The notes under the pieces: generated by a model
Seen by the model: the letters and a program-made list of their open reading frames with translations, nothing else
What the model was told of the DNA's origin: nothing
Database searches by the model: none
Program-made: the position numbers and the translations under genes
Assembly (NCBI GenBank): GCA_033584155.1
Contig: CP138355.1
Location: 1,813,501 to 1,877,500 of the forward strand
Direction: 5' to 3'
Length of the DNA stretch: 64,000 bases
DNA from: Candidatus Electrothrix scaldis
GTDB lineage: Bacteria > Desulfobacterota > Desulfobulbia > Desulfobulbales > Desulfobulbaceae
Shown here: positions 33,960 through 42,904 of the stretch, one piece after another
How positions within the stretch are numbered: the stretch's first letter is position 1
Layout: each line of letters begins with the position of its first letter

Positions 33960-34850
33960 TCAAAAAACTGGCACGGCCTTATAATTCCATTTCGGCAGGA
34001 ACTGGTCAAAAACGATAGGCATATTCTCCATAAACAACTCCGACGCCTTTTTGCCCGTTTCGTAGATTTTATCCACTATATTCACGTAGGTTTCTAAACC
34101 TTTTTTTGTTTTTGCCCTACTCTCAATCAAAGATTTCACTGTCTGTACACTATCCAGGACAACACCGGATAACGCTCTGGTTATATGAGGGAACACCCTG
34201 TGTTCTATGGGGTTATATTTTGAGCAATAGGCCGGATAATGGGCAATACGAATACTAAGACCAAGCGTATTGGCTAATTTTTGCACAGCTTCCTTGAAAA
34301 TATAATGTCTGCAACCATTTGAACCACCACCATCACAAAGAATTAACAATTTTCCAGCATCAGGGTACTCAATCTTTCCATAAGTCTCCCACCACAAAAC
34401 CATACTGTCATAGAAAAACTCGGCGGTATCGCGAGACAACCCTATGTTAACACATGCTTTATTTTTATTGATATCAAAAATGCCATGAGGTACGGATAAA
34501 CCGGTTTGCAAGGAAGCAAAGCTATGATCATATACTTCAGGGGAACTTGTTGAATAGACTTCACCTTCTCGATACAAACTGCCAAACGGTTCCTTTTTCT
34601 TGCTGTCAACACTGACAACTGGTTCTCCTGCTTGAGTGTAGATATTACGTAGTCTCTCTATATTTATGAATTGTTCATCTCTGTTTTCAACATCTTTGAT
34701 TGTCTTGCATTGGCTCATTTTACGCTTTTTAAAGCCATGAAACTTGAGTAAATCAGCAACAGTGGGAGAGCTAATAAAGATCTCTTGCTTCGCTAATTTT
34801 TCGACAATTTCTTGGTGGGTTAGATACGTCCAGCGAATGTCATCATTCAT
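33960..34850 (-). CDS. ISAzo13-like transposase, DDE frame, copy 2
   Basis: 296 residues, nearly identical to 31710-32600. All DDE residues are kept. Its ORF A is cut by the nested IS (remains at 34976-35145 and 37003-37029), so this copy is probably not self-mobile. Confidence 0.85.
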   Translation of the reverse strand: MNDDIRWTYLTHQEIVEKLAKQEIFISSPTVADLLKFHGFKKRKMSQCKTIKDVENRDEQFINIERLRNIYTQAGEPVVSVDSKKKEPFGSLYREGEVYSTSSPEVYDHSFASLQTGLSVPHGIFDINKNKACVNIGLSRDTAEFFYDSMVLWWETYGKIEYPDAGKLLILCDGGGSNGCRHYIFKEAVQKLANTLGLSIRIAHYPAYCSKYNPIEHRVFPHITRALSGVVLDSVQTVKSLIESRAKTKKGLETYVNIVDKIYETGKKASELFMENMPIVFDQFLPKWNYKAVPVF

Positions 34851-35145
34851 CGGGCATCCAGCGGTATGTTCTTTAATTATCGACAGAAAAACCTTGTGAA
34901 TATTGGGATATTTCTCATCAATATACGAACGACCGCCTCCAGGCTTCCTGATATATTCATGATTTAATGTTTTTTTTAAATCTCCTTGATTCCTTTAGAA
35001 ATTGTTTTGGGATCAAGGGATAACAACTTTGAAATGTAGCTAATACCGCCGTGCCCCAACTTTAGAGCTTCGATTGCCGCATAGCGACGAAAATCTCGTT
35101 CATTAAGTGTTGCTGCAAATAGCTGCATGCCTTCCTCTACTTCTG

Positions 35146-37002
35146 AAGGGTGTTGAAAAGTACCCCAGCATAGAGCAATTTCAGTTGTCCGAGATGCCCA
35201 ATAAGCATTTTTTTTCGTTTATCAGTGTTGCTGCAGCTTGATGTCGAACACTTTCCAGGCGGATTTTAGCCTTTTTCAAACCACTATGGGCAAAGACTCT
35301 GTTTTTTGGACAAGCCGACTGTCAGGAACAGCAAAAATGAGCAAACGGGTGCTGCAATAATTTACATTGTTTCTTTGATCTTTCTGTTATGCTGCCATTT
35401 TGAAGAGCGGCAGTTGCGGTGACTTTTTAGCAGGTTCTTTTTTTGCGGGTTCCTGCCATTTTTAACAATAACAAAGAGATGCTGCTGAACGTACATCGAA
35501 CTGTGATTGCGGACTGACCGCGAACCCGAACGGTTTCAAGACCGGTTTGATGCTTTAACAGATTGAAAGGCCGTTCACAGTTCTTGCGAATATCATGCGC
35601 CTCCCGTATCTGCTCGACATGGTAAGGTATTCGCTGGAAAAAGCCTCTGTCTAATGATATGCTTCGACATTGAGGGCAGCTTCCTTTAAGAAGGCATTCA
35701 CCTGTATTTGCTGCGCATTTATACTCGTGATGATCTTCGTCAACGCCCGCATACTCCATAGGAACAGAACATTCGTTATGGCAGAAAACCGTGCCATTGG
35801 CGGTATCAACATTGTCCGGTGTAGATACTGTGGAACAGGGTGGGGTTGTCACGTATATACCTGTTTTGCCGTGCAATGATCCGTCATTGTCATGATAGGC
35901 AGTATCGGCGGTGACCAGTTTCACCTCAACGCCCATAGCCTGCGCCACATCAACCAAAAGCGAAAGAAAATGGCTGTCATGGTGATTTGCCGGTGCAAGC
36001 AGGGAGATAATCGGAAAACTATGACCGGTTTCAGTATCAATCGCGGTTAACGTATGCAGACGATAGCCGACTACGTATACAGATTTGTCACGCTTGTTGC
36101 GTCGTTTTCCACAGTCGCTATCGAGATCACTGTAAATACGTATGTTTTGGCCATTGATATTTAGTGAAGCCAAGGGGATTTTACATTCATTGGCCAGTTC
36201 GGTAGAGTCCACTCCGTGCAGAATATGGTCACCAAGCATCCCGGACTGCAAAAAATGGTGCAAAATATACACCGTAATATTAATTTGTTGGACAAATGTA
36301 AGGGAATGACGGAATTTGCTGAGCTGAGTATGGTCAATAATTGCTTTTTCACGCAATGACAATCCGATAAAGGCGCGGTTCTGTTTGCGGTCAAGGCCGA
36401 GGTATTCTTTATCACAGAATTTTCGGTAGCTTATTTCTGGATACTTGATCGTCTTGAGCAGTTCGGCACGAAACATGTTGTGAGGAAATAAGTCCCGCAT
36501 AGCAGGACTATAGCCCTCATAAGCTAACAGGCGATTGATAATTTCGTTGTCAAGCAGCTGGTCGATAAACCGGAGTTCTTCATCTTTGATATATTTGGCG
36601 AAACGACTTTTTCCGCAAAGCTTCATGATATTGTTATTTTTTGATTCATTGACAATATCAGCCATCTGGTCAAGGCTGATAATGCCTTTTGTCTGAACCT
36701 GTTGCTCCACGCCGAGCAGCTCATCCGACGAGGCTGAAATCTCCTGTTTAAAATCATACTCGCCTGCGACCTGCGCAAGAACTTTTCGAGAGATTTCTTT
36801 TTTGGTTTTTCGATTCAGACGGTTCCAATTGGGATAGTTTTTCTTGAGCTCTTTTTGTACGATACGTTTGATATTTTTATTATGCATAACACTTGAAATG
36901 AGCAAGCGATTTAATATTATTGAATTTTTTTTATTATACAGGCTTTTTTTAGCTTAAGCAACTGTTTTTGTGCAATATTGAGATGATCTTTTCAACACCC
37001 TT
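35146..37002 (-). mobile_element. Nested insertion sequence, 1857 bp, 15-bp perfect inverted repeats
   Basis: Ends AAGGGTGTTGAAAAG (35146-35160) and its exact complement (36988-37002), flanked by TTCTG on both sides (35141-35145, 37003-37007). Copy 1 of the host IS shows the empty site with a single TTCTG. Carries one transposase gene. Confidence 0.95.
35427..36905 (-). CDS. DDE transposase, IS1182/IS5-like
   Basis: 492 residues, fitting the IS1182 size class. N-terminal half: RAFIGLSLREKAIIDHTQLSKFRHSL; catalytic core: ILHGVDSTELAN (Asp), VKLVTADTAYHDND (Asp) and a cysteine-rich insert (CAANTGECLLKGSCPQC) before the final REAHDIRKNCERPFNLLKHQTGLE region with the Glu. Family assignment is from pattern only; the 5-bp duplication is a caution. 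Confidence 0.75.
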   Translation of the reverse strand: MLISSVMHNKNIKRIVQKELKKNYPNWNRLNRKTKKEISRKVLAQVAGEYDFKQEISASSDELLGVEQQVQTKGIISLDQMADIVNESKNNNIMKLCGKSRFAKYIKDEELRFIDQLLDNEIINRLLAYEGYSPAMRDLFPHNMFRAELLKTIKYPEISYRKFCDKEYLGLDRKQNRAFIGLSLREKAIIDHTQLSKFRHSLTFVQQINITVYILHHFLQSGMLGDHILHGVDSTELANECKIPLASLNINGQNIRIYSDLDSDCGKRRNKRDKSVYVVGYRLHTLTAIDTETGHSFPIISLLAPANHHDSHFLSLLVDVAQAMGVEVKLVTADTAYHDNDGSLHGKTGIYVTTPPCSTVSTPDNVDTANGTVFCHNECSVPMEYAGVDEDHHEYKCAANTGECLLKGSCPQCRSISLDRGFFQRIPYHVEQIREAHDIRKNCERPFNLLKHQTGLETVRVRGQSAITVRCTFSSISLLLLKMAGTRKKRTC

Positions 37003-37086
37003 TTCTGATGTGTAATGTGCTGTTTTCATAATACAGGATATTTTACAGCAGTGGAGCAAATCGGGAAGTTATTTTTTTTACATTCC

Positions 37087-37308
37087 TCTGCAAACCAACG
37101 TCTCGCCCATTGCCCTTTTCAGGAGGGAAAAACAACCTGCGGTAATTGCCAGGTCCATTGCTATAAACCGAGTATGCGGGAGAAAATTCGTGAGGTGATG
37201 CGGACCATCGGTCCCCGGATGATCCTGAGCAATCCGGTCATAGCCTTACAGCATATGTTAGATGGGCTGCGCAAGGAGCCGATCAAGAAGAAGGCAGAGG
37301 AAGAATGA
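37087..37308 (+). pseudogene. ygbA: ygbA, 3' part
   Basis: NQRLAHCPFQEGKTTCGNCQ then VHCYKPSMREKIREVMRTIG and PRM: the cysteine-rich second half of YgbA, separated from its start by 3.1 kb of nested IS. Confidence 0.9.
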
Positions 37309-37337
37309 TCAGAGGAAAAATGATGTTGGTACGGCCT

Positions 37338-37440
37338 GTAGGGGCAGGTTCCTGTGCCTGCCCGATTGAATATACCGTGCCTGCTGGCCGTTGATACAGC
37401 CCGGAAACGTTCAGGGCGAACACAGGGGTTGCGCCCCTAC
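37338..37440. repeat. MITE-like palindromic element
   Basis: About 103 bp with inverted ends GTAGGGGC / GCCCCTAC and internal inverted stretches (GGGCAGG / CCTGCCC). A widespread type of non-coding repeat; lies between ygbA and the reductase gene. Confidence 0.6.
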
Positions 37441-37462
37441 GGAGACTTTGCTCTGACTGTAA

Positions 37463-38374
37463 CTATTGCCGTTTCTTTCGGGCAAACATGGCAGCTTCCA
37501 TGCCCGCTACGCAACCTTCACCCACAGCCTTGGCCATTTGGTATGGAGGACCAACGATATCGCCAGCAGCATAGATACCAGGAATATTGGTTTCCTGCTT
37601 ACGATTCACATCGATATATTTGAACTGCTCTGTGTCCAGCATAACACCAACCTGGGTGGCTAACTCTAAGGCCCCCTTGGAGCCCAGCTCGATAAATACC
37701 CCGTCCACGTTCAGTTTGTTTCCGCTCTTGAGCAGAATTTCTTCGACTTTTCCCTGTCCGATAATCTCCTGCACCCACTCGCCAGTGTGCAATTCAACCG
37801 CAGAGTTATTGAGTTTTTCCAGCATGGCCTCGGAGCCTTGCAGCTCTTCCGCTACCAGATAAACTTTGGCCGCATAGTCCAGCAGGGTCAGGGCGCCATC
37901 AATGGCCGCGCTCTGGTTGCCCACTACCATGACCGTGTCGCCACGATAGAAGTTGGCATCGCAATCAACACAGTAACTTACTCCGCAACCTCCCAGTTCT
38001 TTTTCTCCGGGGACAGCAAGCTTATTTTTGGAAACGCCCATTGCAAAGATCAGGGTTCGGCTGGTGACACTGTCGCCGCTTTCCAGCTCCAGGGTAAAAT
38101 GGCCGTCTTCTTCCTGGGCGATTTTTAAGACGTCATCAGGCCGCATCTCTGTACCGAAACGCTCCAGCTGTTTTCTGCCTGCTTCCAGGAGAGCCTCGCC
38201 ATCAGTGACTCCATCAATACAGGCGTAGTTTTCCACATGGGCTGGATAAATGGCGCTGTTTTCAAACCGTCCCAGCATCAGGACATTGGTTTTTTTTCTG
38301 GTTGAATGGATGGCCGCCTGAATACCGGCAGGGCCTGCGCCGATGATAACAACATCGTAGATTGCATCCGACAT
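37463..38374 (-). CDS. Thioredoxin reductase-like flavoprotein
   Basis: 303 residues, AGGAGG site. FAD-binding GAGPAGIQAA at the N-terminus, redox pair CVDC (135-138), NADPH-binding region (VMVVGNQSAAIDGA, where the usual GxGxxA is changed to GNQSAA), and the C-terminal GIYAAGDIVGPPYQMAKAVGEGCVAGMEAA. It fits the TrxB family. The altered NADPH motif leaves room for a different electron donor. Confidence 0.85.
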   Translation of the reverse strand: MSDAIYDVVIIGAGPAGIQAAIHSTRKKTNVLMLGRFENSAIYPAHVENYACIDGVTDGEALLEAGRKQLERFGTEMRPDDVLKIAQEEDGHFTLELESGDSVTSRTLIFAMGVSKNKLAVPGEKELGGCGVSYCVDCDANFYRGDTVMVVGNQSAAIDGALTLLDYAAKVYLVAEELQGSEAMLEKLNNSAVELHTGEWVQEIIGQGKVEEILLKSGNKLNVDGVFIELGSKGALELATQVGVMLDTEQFKYIDVNRKQETNIPGIYAAGDIVGPPYQMAKAVGEGCVAGMEAAMFARKKRQ

Positions 38375-38737
38375 GAAGACCTCCTCTTGTCATTATGGAT
38401 GTTTTTCTTCGTTTTTTTAGGCAGAGATTTAACTCTCTGAAAAAAGCAGGGAATAATTTACTTGATTTTGTTATGAGTTATGTACACTATATTGAGTTCA
38501 GGGTCGACATAATTATCAGAACCCGTTATACTCTTTTTATGTTTTTTTGAGATAAATAATGGATAAAGTTGCTCTGATTTTATCCTCTTGAGTTCCTGTA
38601 ACAGCGCATTCTTTCATCTCATTTGACAGCGAAAAGAACGTCCTGTTTTTGTCGTTGCGTTGTTCGGGATCGACAGTTGGCTGGGGTAAACAGCATCATT
38701 GATTTGAGCTGTATGAGCTGATCAGTAGGAGTAAATT
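38375..38737. other. 360-bp region between divergent genes
   Basis: AT-rich, no gene seen. Holds the likely tol promoter at 38504-38532. Confidence 0.5.
38504..38532 (+). promoter_or_regulatory. Sigma-70-type promoter for the tol operon
   Basis: TCGACA (38504-38509), 17-bp spacer, TATACT (38527-38532). It lies about 205 bp before tolQ. Confidence 0.55.
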
Positions 38738-39430
38738 GTGAATCTTTCTGTGTTCAGCATGATGGCGCATGCCGGTCTGGTGGTGAAGCTGGTTATGCTT
38801 GTCTTGCTTGTTTTTTCTTTGTTTTCCTGGTGGATTATTATATCCAAGTATATCCTGTTTTCCCGTGCCCGCTATGCATCGGAAGATTTTCTCGCAGATT
38901 TCTGGGAATCCAAGACCTTGAATAATGCCTACGAGGCAGCGCAGAGTTTCACCCTTAGCCCTGAGGCCTCGGTCTTTGTCTCCGGCTTTAACGAGTTGCG
39001 CAAGCTGAGTAGCGCACGGAGTGAACGAGCTAAGGTTGAGACCCTGCAAAGCAAATTGGCCTCTATGGATAACCTGAACAGAGCGGTTCGTAAGGCCCAG
39101 TTGGTGGAAAGAGATCGTCTGGAGCGTTCCCTGGCTTTTTTGGCAACCACAGGCAGTGCCACCCCCTTTATCGGTTTATTCGGGACGGTGTGGGGTATCC
39201 TGACCTCGTTTCAGGAAATAGGGGCACACGGCTCGGCCTCGTTGGCTGTTGTTGCGCCGGGTATTGCCGAGGCCTTGGTTGCCACGGCGGCAGGTTTGGC
39301 GGTGGCGATTCCAGCAGTTATTTTTTATAACTTCTACTCCAACAAACTTGCTGATTTTGAATCAGATATTGAGAATTTTTCTTTTGATTTTTTAAATCTG
39401 GTTGAACGTGATATGCTGTCAAGAGACTAG
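38738..39430 (+). CDS. tolQ: TolQ, proton-channel subunit of the Tol system
   Basis: 230 residues, GTG start with TAGGAG site. Three membrane segments (LVMLVLLVFSLFSWWIII; ATPFIGLFGTVWGILTSF; ALVATAAGLAVAIPAVIFYNF), with the conserved GLFGTVWG and EALVATAAGL motifs of TolQ/ExbB. With TolR it uses the proton gradient to drive TolA across the periplasm for outer-membrane constriction. Confidence 0.92.
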   Translation: MNLSVFSMMAHAGLVVKLVMLVLLVFSLFSWWIIISKYILFSRARYASEDFLADFWESKTLNNAYEAAQSFTLSPEASVFVSGFNELRKLSSARSERAKVETLQSKLASMDNLNRAVRKAQLVERDRLERSLAFLATTGSATPFIGLFGTVWGILTSFQEIGAHGSASLAVVAPGIAEALVATAAGLAVAIPAVIFYNFYSNKLADFESDIENFSFDFLNLVERDMLSRD

Positions 39431-39494
39431 CAGAGGAACAACCTGAATTTTTTTCCGGTGCTGTAGATTTTTCATTTCTTGCTGAAATAAACGA

Positions 39495-39535
39495 CCCCGC
39501 CCCCAAGGGGCGGAGTATCAGACCCAGAGCTTTGC
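39495..39535. repeat. GC-rich hairpin plus GTATCAGACC repeat upstream of tolR
   Basis: CCGCCCC/GGGGCGG hairpin followed by GTATCAGACCCAGAGCTTTGC. The last part recurs at 57084-57107 before lolD with one change, also within an operon. Confidence 0.65.
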
Positions 39536-39549
39536 AATAAATTTGTTTT

Positions 39550-39969
39550 ATGGGACCTTCCGGGAACAGAGGCCGAAAAGGCGTCGTCGCAGAGATTAAC
39601 GTCACTCCGCTTGTGGACGTTATGTTGGTGCTGCTGATTATTTTTATGGTCACAGCCCCGATGATGACCCAAGGGGTGGACGTGGATTTGCCTAAAACCA
39701 CGGCCAAGGCCCTGCGCCAGCAGGATCAGCCTATGGTGGTGCAGATCAACGCGGCAGGAGAGATACACCTCGGGAATATCCAGGTCCCTTTGGCTCTTGT
39801 ACGGCAGGAGCTGGAAAAAAAGCCTGAGGAAATAAAAAAAGAACCGGTTTATTTGCGGGCCGACGAAAAGGTTCCCTATGGTTTGGTGGTACAGGTGATG
39901 GCCCAGATAAAGCAGGCTGGTTTTGAAAAGCTGGGTATGATTACTCAGCCGGACGATAAGGAGAAATAG
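39550..39969 (+). CDS. tolR: TolR/ExbD-family protein
   Basis: 139 residues. EINVTPLVDVMLVLLIIFMVTAPMMTQGVDVDLP: the membrane segment with the conserved proton-binding Asp, followed by a periplasmic domain (VYLRADEKVPYGLVVQVMAQIKQAG). No good ribosome site; the upstream repeat seems to have replaced the normal leader. Confidence 0.9.
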   Translation: MGPSGNRGRKGVVAEINVTPLVDVMLVLLIIFMVTAPMMTQGVDVDLPKTTAKALRQQDQPMVVQINAAGEIHLGNIQVPLALVRQELEKKPEEIKKEPVYLRADEKVPYGLVVQVMAQIKQAGFEKLGMITQPDDKEK

Positions 39970-40011
39970 CAGCTGTAGGCAGCAGAGCAACAAACGGTAC
40001 TGAAGAGGCAA

Positions 40012-41343
40012 ATGAAGGGCTTATATATTGGTGACACCTGGGAAAAATTCTTGGCACAGCGGGAGCGCTTGCCGAGCTGGAAAATTCCCCTGAGTATAGC
40101 GGCAGTCCTTCATCTTGCTGTTTTTACAGGAGCTGCTGTTTTTCCAGATGTGGGAAAGAAATATGAACAGGATAAGGTTATTACCATAGACCTGCTCTCA
40201 CTGCCTCCGGCCGCACCTGCCCCGCTGACTGCACAGAAGGGCGAATCCCAGGGGGAAAAGCAGGGCGGCCAGTCTGCGCAGGCAGAGAAACCGGCGCAGG
40301 TCAAAAAGATTGTCCAGGCGGCTGAGCAGAAGAAAATTGTGCAAAAAGCACAACCTGCGCAAGTGGTCGTCAAGCCTGCTCCCCCGGAACCGAAAGAACA
40401 GGCCCGGGAGCTCCCTGTTGTGGTGCCCAAAAAAGTTGTGCTGAAACCGGCGCAAAAAAAAACGTCACCTCCTGAGCCGGTTGCTGAGGTCAAGTCTGCC
40501 CAGGTCAAACCTGTTTCCCTTAATCCTTTAAAGCGCAAGAAACAGCTTGCTGAAGATATTCGTTTAGCTGAGGAAAAGGAGCGGGCAGAACGAGAGAAGG
40601 CACGCGCCGCAAAGGAAAAAAAGCAAGAGCAGGAACGACTTGCCGCTCAGCAAAAGAAGGAAGAAAAGAAACGCCTTGCTGAACAGCGGAAACGGGAACA
40701 GATCGCTGCTGAGCAACAAAGAAAGCTGGCTGCTCAAAAAAAGAAGCAGCAGGAAGCTGAGGCGAAGAGGAAGTTGGCTGCTCAGCAACGCAAGAATCGC
40801 GCCCTTGCTGAGGCCGCACGTTTAGCCCGTGAGGCTGAGCGGGCTGCGGAACAGGCTCGGCTTGAGGCGGCTCGGGCCAGGAATGAATATGCTGCTGTCT
40901 CCCAGACGGTTTCTGATCTGGAGAGTCCTTTGCTTTCTTCCGGGAGCAATTCGGGAGGGGGGCGTTCTTCCGATAGAGGGAGCAATTCGGGAAGTGCTTC
41001 TGGACGCGGGATATATGGTGGATACGGCAGTGAGCAGGTTAATAATGCTGCGCTTAAAGAGTATGGCGCTAAGTTGCAGGAAAGACTTCGAGAATTTTGG
41101 CAGATTCCTGAAATCGTTAATGCCAAACCAAATCTTATCACTAGTGTTGCTCTCACGGTCCGCCGGGATGGTACCATAGTAGGGAATGTGCAGATTGAGC
41201 GGGGATCAGGAGATAGTTTTTTTGATCAATCTGTGCTAAAGGCCTTGTACAGTGCCGTCCCTTTTCCTGGCTTATCTGGGCTTACTGATGAATCAACACA
41301 GGAATTCACCTTGGATTTTACCCCGGAAGGACTGGCTCTCTAG
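40012..41343 (+). CDS. tolA: TolA-like energy-transducing protein with TonB-type C-terminus
   Basis: 443 residues. Inner-membrane anchor at 26-45 (LSIAAVLHLAVFTGAAVF), proline/alanine/lysine-rich stretch, a long Lys/Glu/Ala coiled coil (about 175-295), a Gly/Ser linker and a TonB/TolA C-terminal domain (LQERLREFWQIPE ... LTVRRDGTIVGNVQIERGSGDSFFDQSVLKALYSA). It spans the periplasm and contacts TolB/Pal. Third gene of the operon. Confidence 0.88.
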   Translation: MKGLYIGDTWEKFLAQRERLPSWKIPLSIAAVLHLAVFTGAAVFPDVGKKYEQDKVITIDLLSLPPAAPAPLTAQKGESQGEKQGGQSAQAEKPAQVKKIVQAAEQKKIVQKAQPAQVVVKPAPPEPKEQARELPVVVPKKVVLKPAQKKTSPPEPVAEVKSAQVKPVSLNPLKRKKQLAEDIRLAEEKERAEREKARAAKEKKQEQERLAAQQKKEEKKRLAEQRKREQIAAEQQRKLAAQKKKQQEAEAKRKLAAQQRKNRALAEAARLAREAERAAEQARLEAARARNEYAAVSQTVSDLESPLLSSGSNSGGGRSSDRGSNSGSASGRGIYGGYGSEQVNNAALKEYGAKLQERLREFWQIPEIVNAKPNLITSVALTVRRDGTIVGNVQIERGSGDSFFDQSVLKALYSAVPFPGLSGLTDESTQEFTLDFTPEGLAL

Positions 41344-41529
41344 TAAAGTCAGACGTAATTTGCTCTATTTTTTTTGGGGTCGCTATTCTATTTTTGACAA
41401 AGCATTTTGCTGTAAAAATAGTGTAAGACCTAAGTGATTATTTTTTTGTCTTGGGGCTGTTCGAAGGCTTTGTAGATTTTGTAACGAGAGATCTGTAATT
41501 TTTTGTTGTTTGTAATAACCCTCTATAAC

Positions 41530-42840
41530 ATGTACGTAATGAACCTCTTTCGCTCTCTGCTTCGTAGCTTTACGATTTCATCACTGGTGATAATGAGTGC
41601 TTTGCTGTGCGCTTCTAGTGCCTCTGCCGAACGGATTCACCTGAATATTACCAGTTCCGGTGTCCGTAAACTTGTTGTTGCCGTCCCCTCATTTATCGAT
41701 GAGGCTGGAGATCCGGGTACGACCACAGGCCGGAATTTTGCCCACCTGATGGAGGAGGGCTTACGCTTTCACGGTTTTATCCAGATCCTGGATGCCCAGC
41801 GCTATGAAGGGCAACGCAGGCCCGATTGGCGAGGCCTTGGGGTGGATTATGTCGTTATGGGCAATTACACCAAAGCGGGAGAGGGTGTCAGTGTTGCGGC
41901 CAGTTTACTTGATGTTATGAACGGGAATATGCTGGCAACCAAGAGTTATAAAGGTACCTCTGCCCAGCAGGAAGACATGGCTCTTCGTCTTGTTGATGCG
42001 ATGGTTAAGGAGTTTACCGGCGAGGCAGGGGTGTCCCGAAGTGCTATTGCCTTTGTCTCCGATAAAACCGGGCGGAAGGAAATTTATATCGCCGATATCT
42101 TTGGTCGTCATATCCGTCAGATAACCCGTCATCACCATCTCTGTGTTTCTCCCCGTTTTACTGCTGACGGGAGTCAGCTGGCTTATTCCTCGTATCATCG
42201 GGGCAATCAGGATCTGTATCTGACCGATTTAGATCAGAATAAAAAGACCCGCACCTTGTCCCGGCGAAATGGCATGAATCTGGCTCCGGCTTTTTCACCG
42301 GATAAGCAAACAGCTGTTGTGACCCTGAGTAAGGATGGTAATCCTGATCTGTATCTTATAGACATGGAAGGGGATATTATTAAGCGTCTGACCAAGCGGG
42401 CAGGAATTAATGTTTCTCCATCTTTTTCTCCTGATGGCCGGGCAATATGTTTTGTTTCTGACCGAAGCGGCAGACCCCAGGTCTATATTATGGATCTGCA
42501 AAGTATGCGGGTGCAGCGCCTGACCTTTGATGGTAAGGAGAATGTTGAGCCCTCCTGGTCGCCACGGGGAGATAAAATTGTCTATACACGCCTTGCCGAA
42601 GGACGATATCATATTTATACTATTGCTGTCAGCGGGGGGAGGCCCACTCGTCTAACCCATGGTGCGGGGAGCTACGAATCTCCGACTTGGTCTCCTGATG
42701 GCAGACTGATCGCCTTTTCCCGCAAGCTCAATGGAAAGATTGAACTTTATGTTGCACAGGCCAATGGAGAAGGGATGCGTCCGATGTTCCCTTTTGATGG
42801 CAATCAGTCCTATCCGCGTTGGTCACCTCGTTTACATTGA
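41530..42840 (+). CDS. tolB: TolB, periplasmic beta-propeller
   Basis: About 436 residues from ATG 41530 (Met at 41539 and TTG at 41503 also in frame; no clear ribosome site). Signal peptide ending CASSASA-ER. The N-terminal TolB domain (KLVVAVPSFIDEAG ... VDYVVMGNYTKAGEGVSV) is followed by a six-bladed propeller of WD40-like PD40 repeats (AIAFVSDKTGRKEIYIADI, PSFSPDGRAICFVSDRSGRPQVYIMDL, PTWSPDGRLIAFSRKLNGKIELYVAQ). Confidence 0.93.
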   Translation: MYVMNLFRSLLRSFTISSLVIMSALLCASSASAERIHLNITSSGVRKLVVAVPSFIDEAGDPGTTTGRNFAHLMEEGLRFHGFIQILDAQRYEGQRRPDWRGLGVDYVVMGNYTKAGEGVSVAASLLDVMNGNMLATKSYKGTSAQQEDMALRLVDAMVKEFTGEAGVSRSAIAFVSDKTGRKEIYIADIFGRHIRQITRHHHLCVSPRFTADGSQLAYSSYHRGNQDLYLTDLDQNKKTRTLSRRNGMNLAPAFSPDKQTAVVTLSKDGNPDLYLIDMEGDIIKRLTKRAGINVSPSFSPDGRAICFVSDRSGRPQVYIMDLQSMRVQRLTFDGKENVEPSWSPRGDKIVYTRLAEGRYHIYTIAVSGGRPTRLTHGAGSYESPTWSPDGRLIAFSRKLNGKIELYVAQANGEGMRPMFPFDGNQSYPRWSPRLH

Positions 42841-42904
42841 GCCCGGCTCAAAAAAGCATACATGAGAAAACTTTTAACTCAGCTGTACATATAAGGAACG
42901 AGAT

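Larger units (their letters stand above)
33934..37086 (-). mobile_element. ISAzo13-like insertion sequence, copy 2, with nested IS
   Basis: Same ends as copy 1, inverse orientation. Total 3153 bp; subtracting the nested 1857-bp element and its 5-bp duplication leaves 1291 bp, exactly copy 1. Flanking 5-mers are TATGT (33929-33933) and TCTGC (37087-37091), an imperfect duplication, yet removal of one restores the ygbA frame. Confidence 0.9.
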
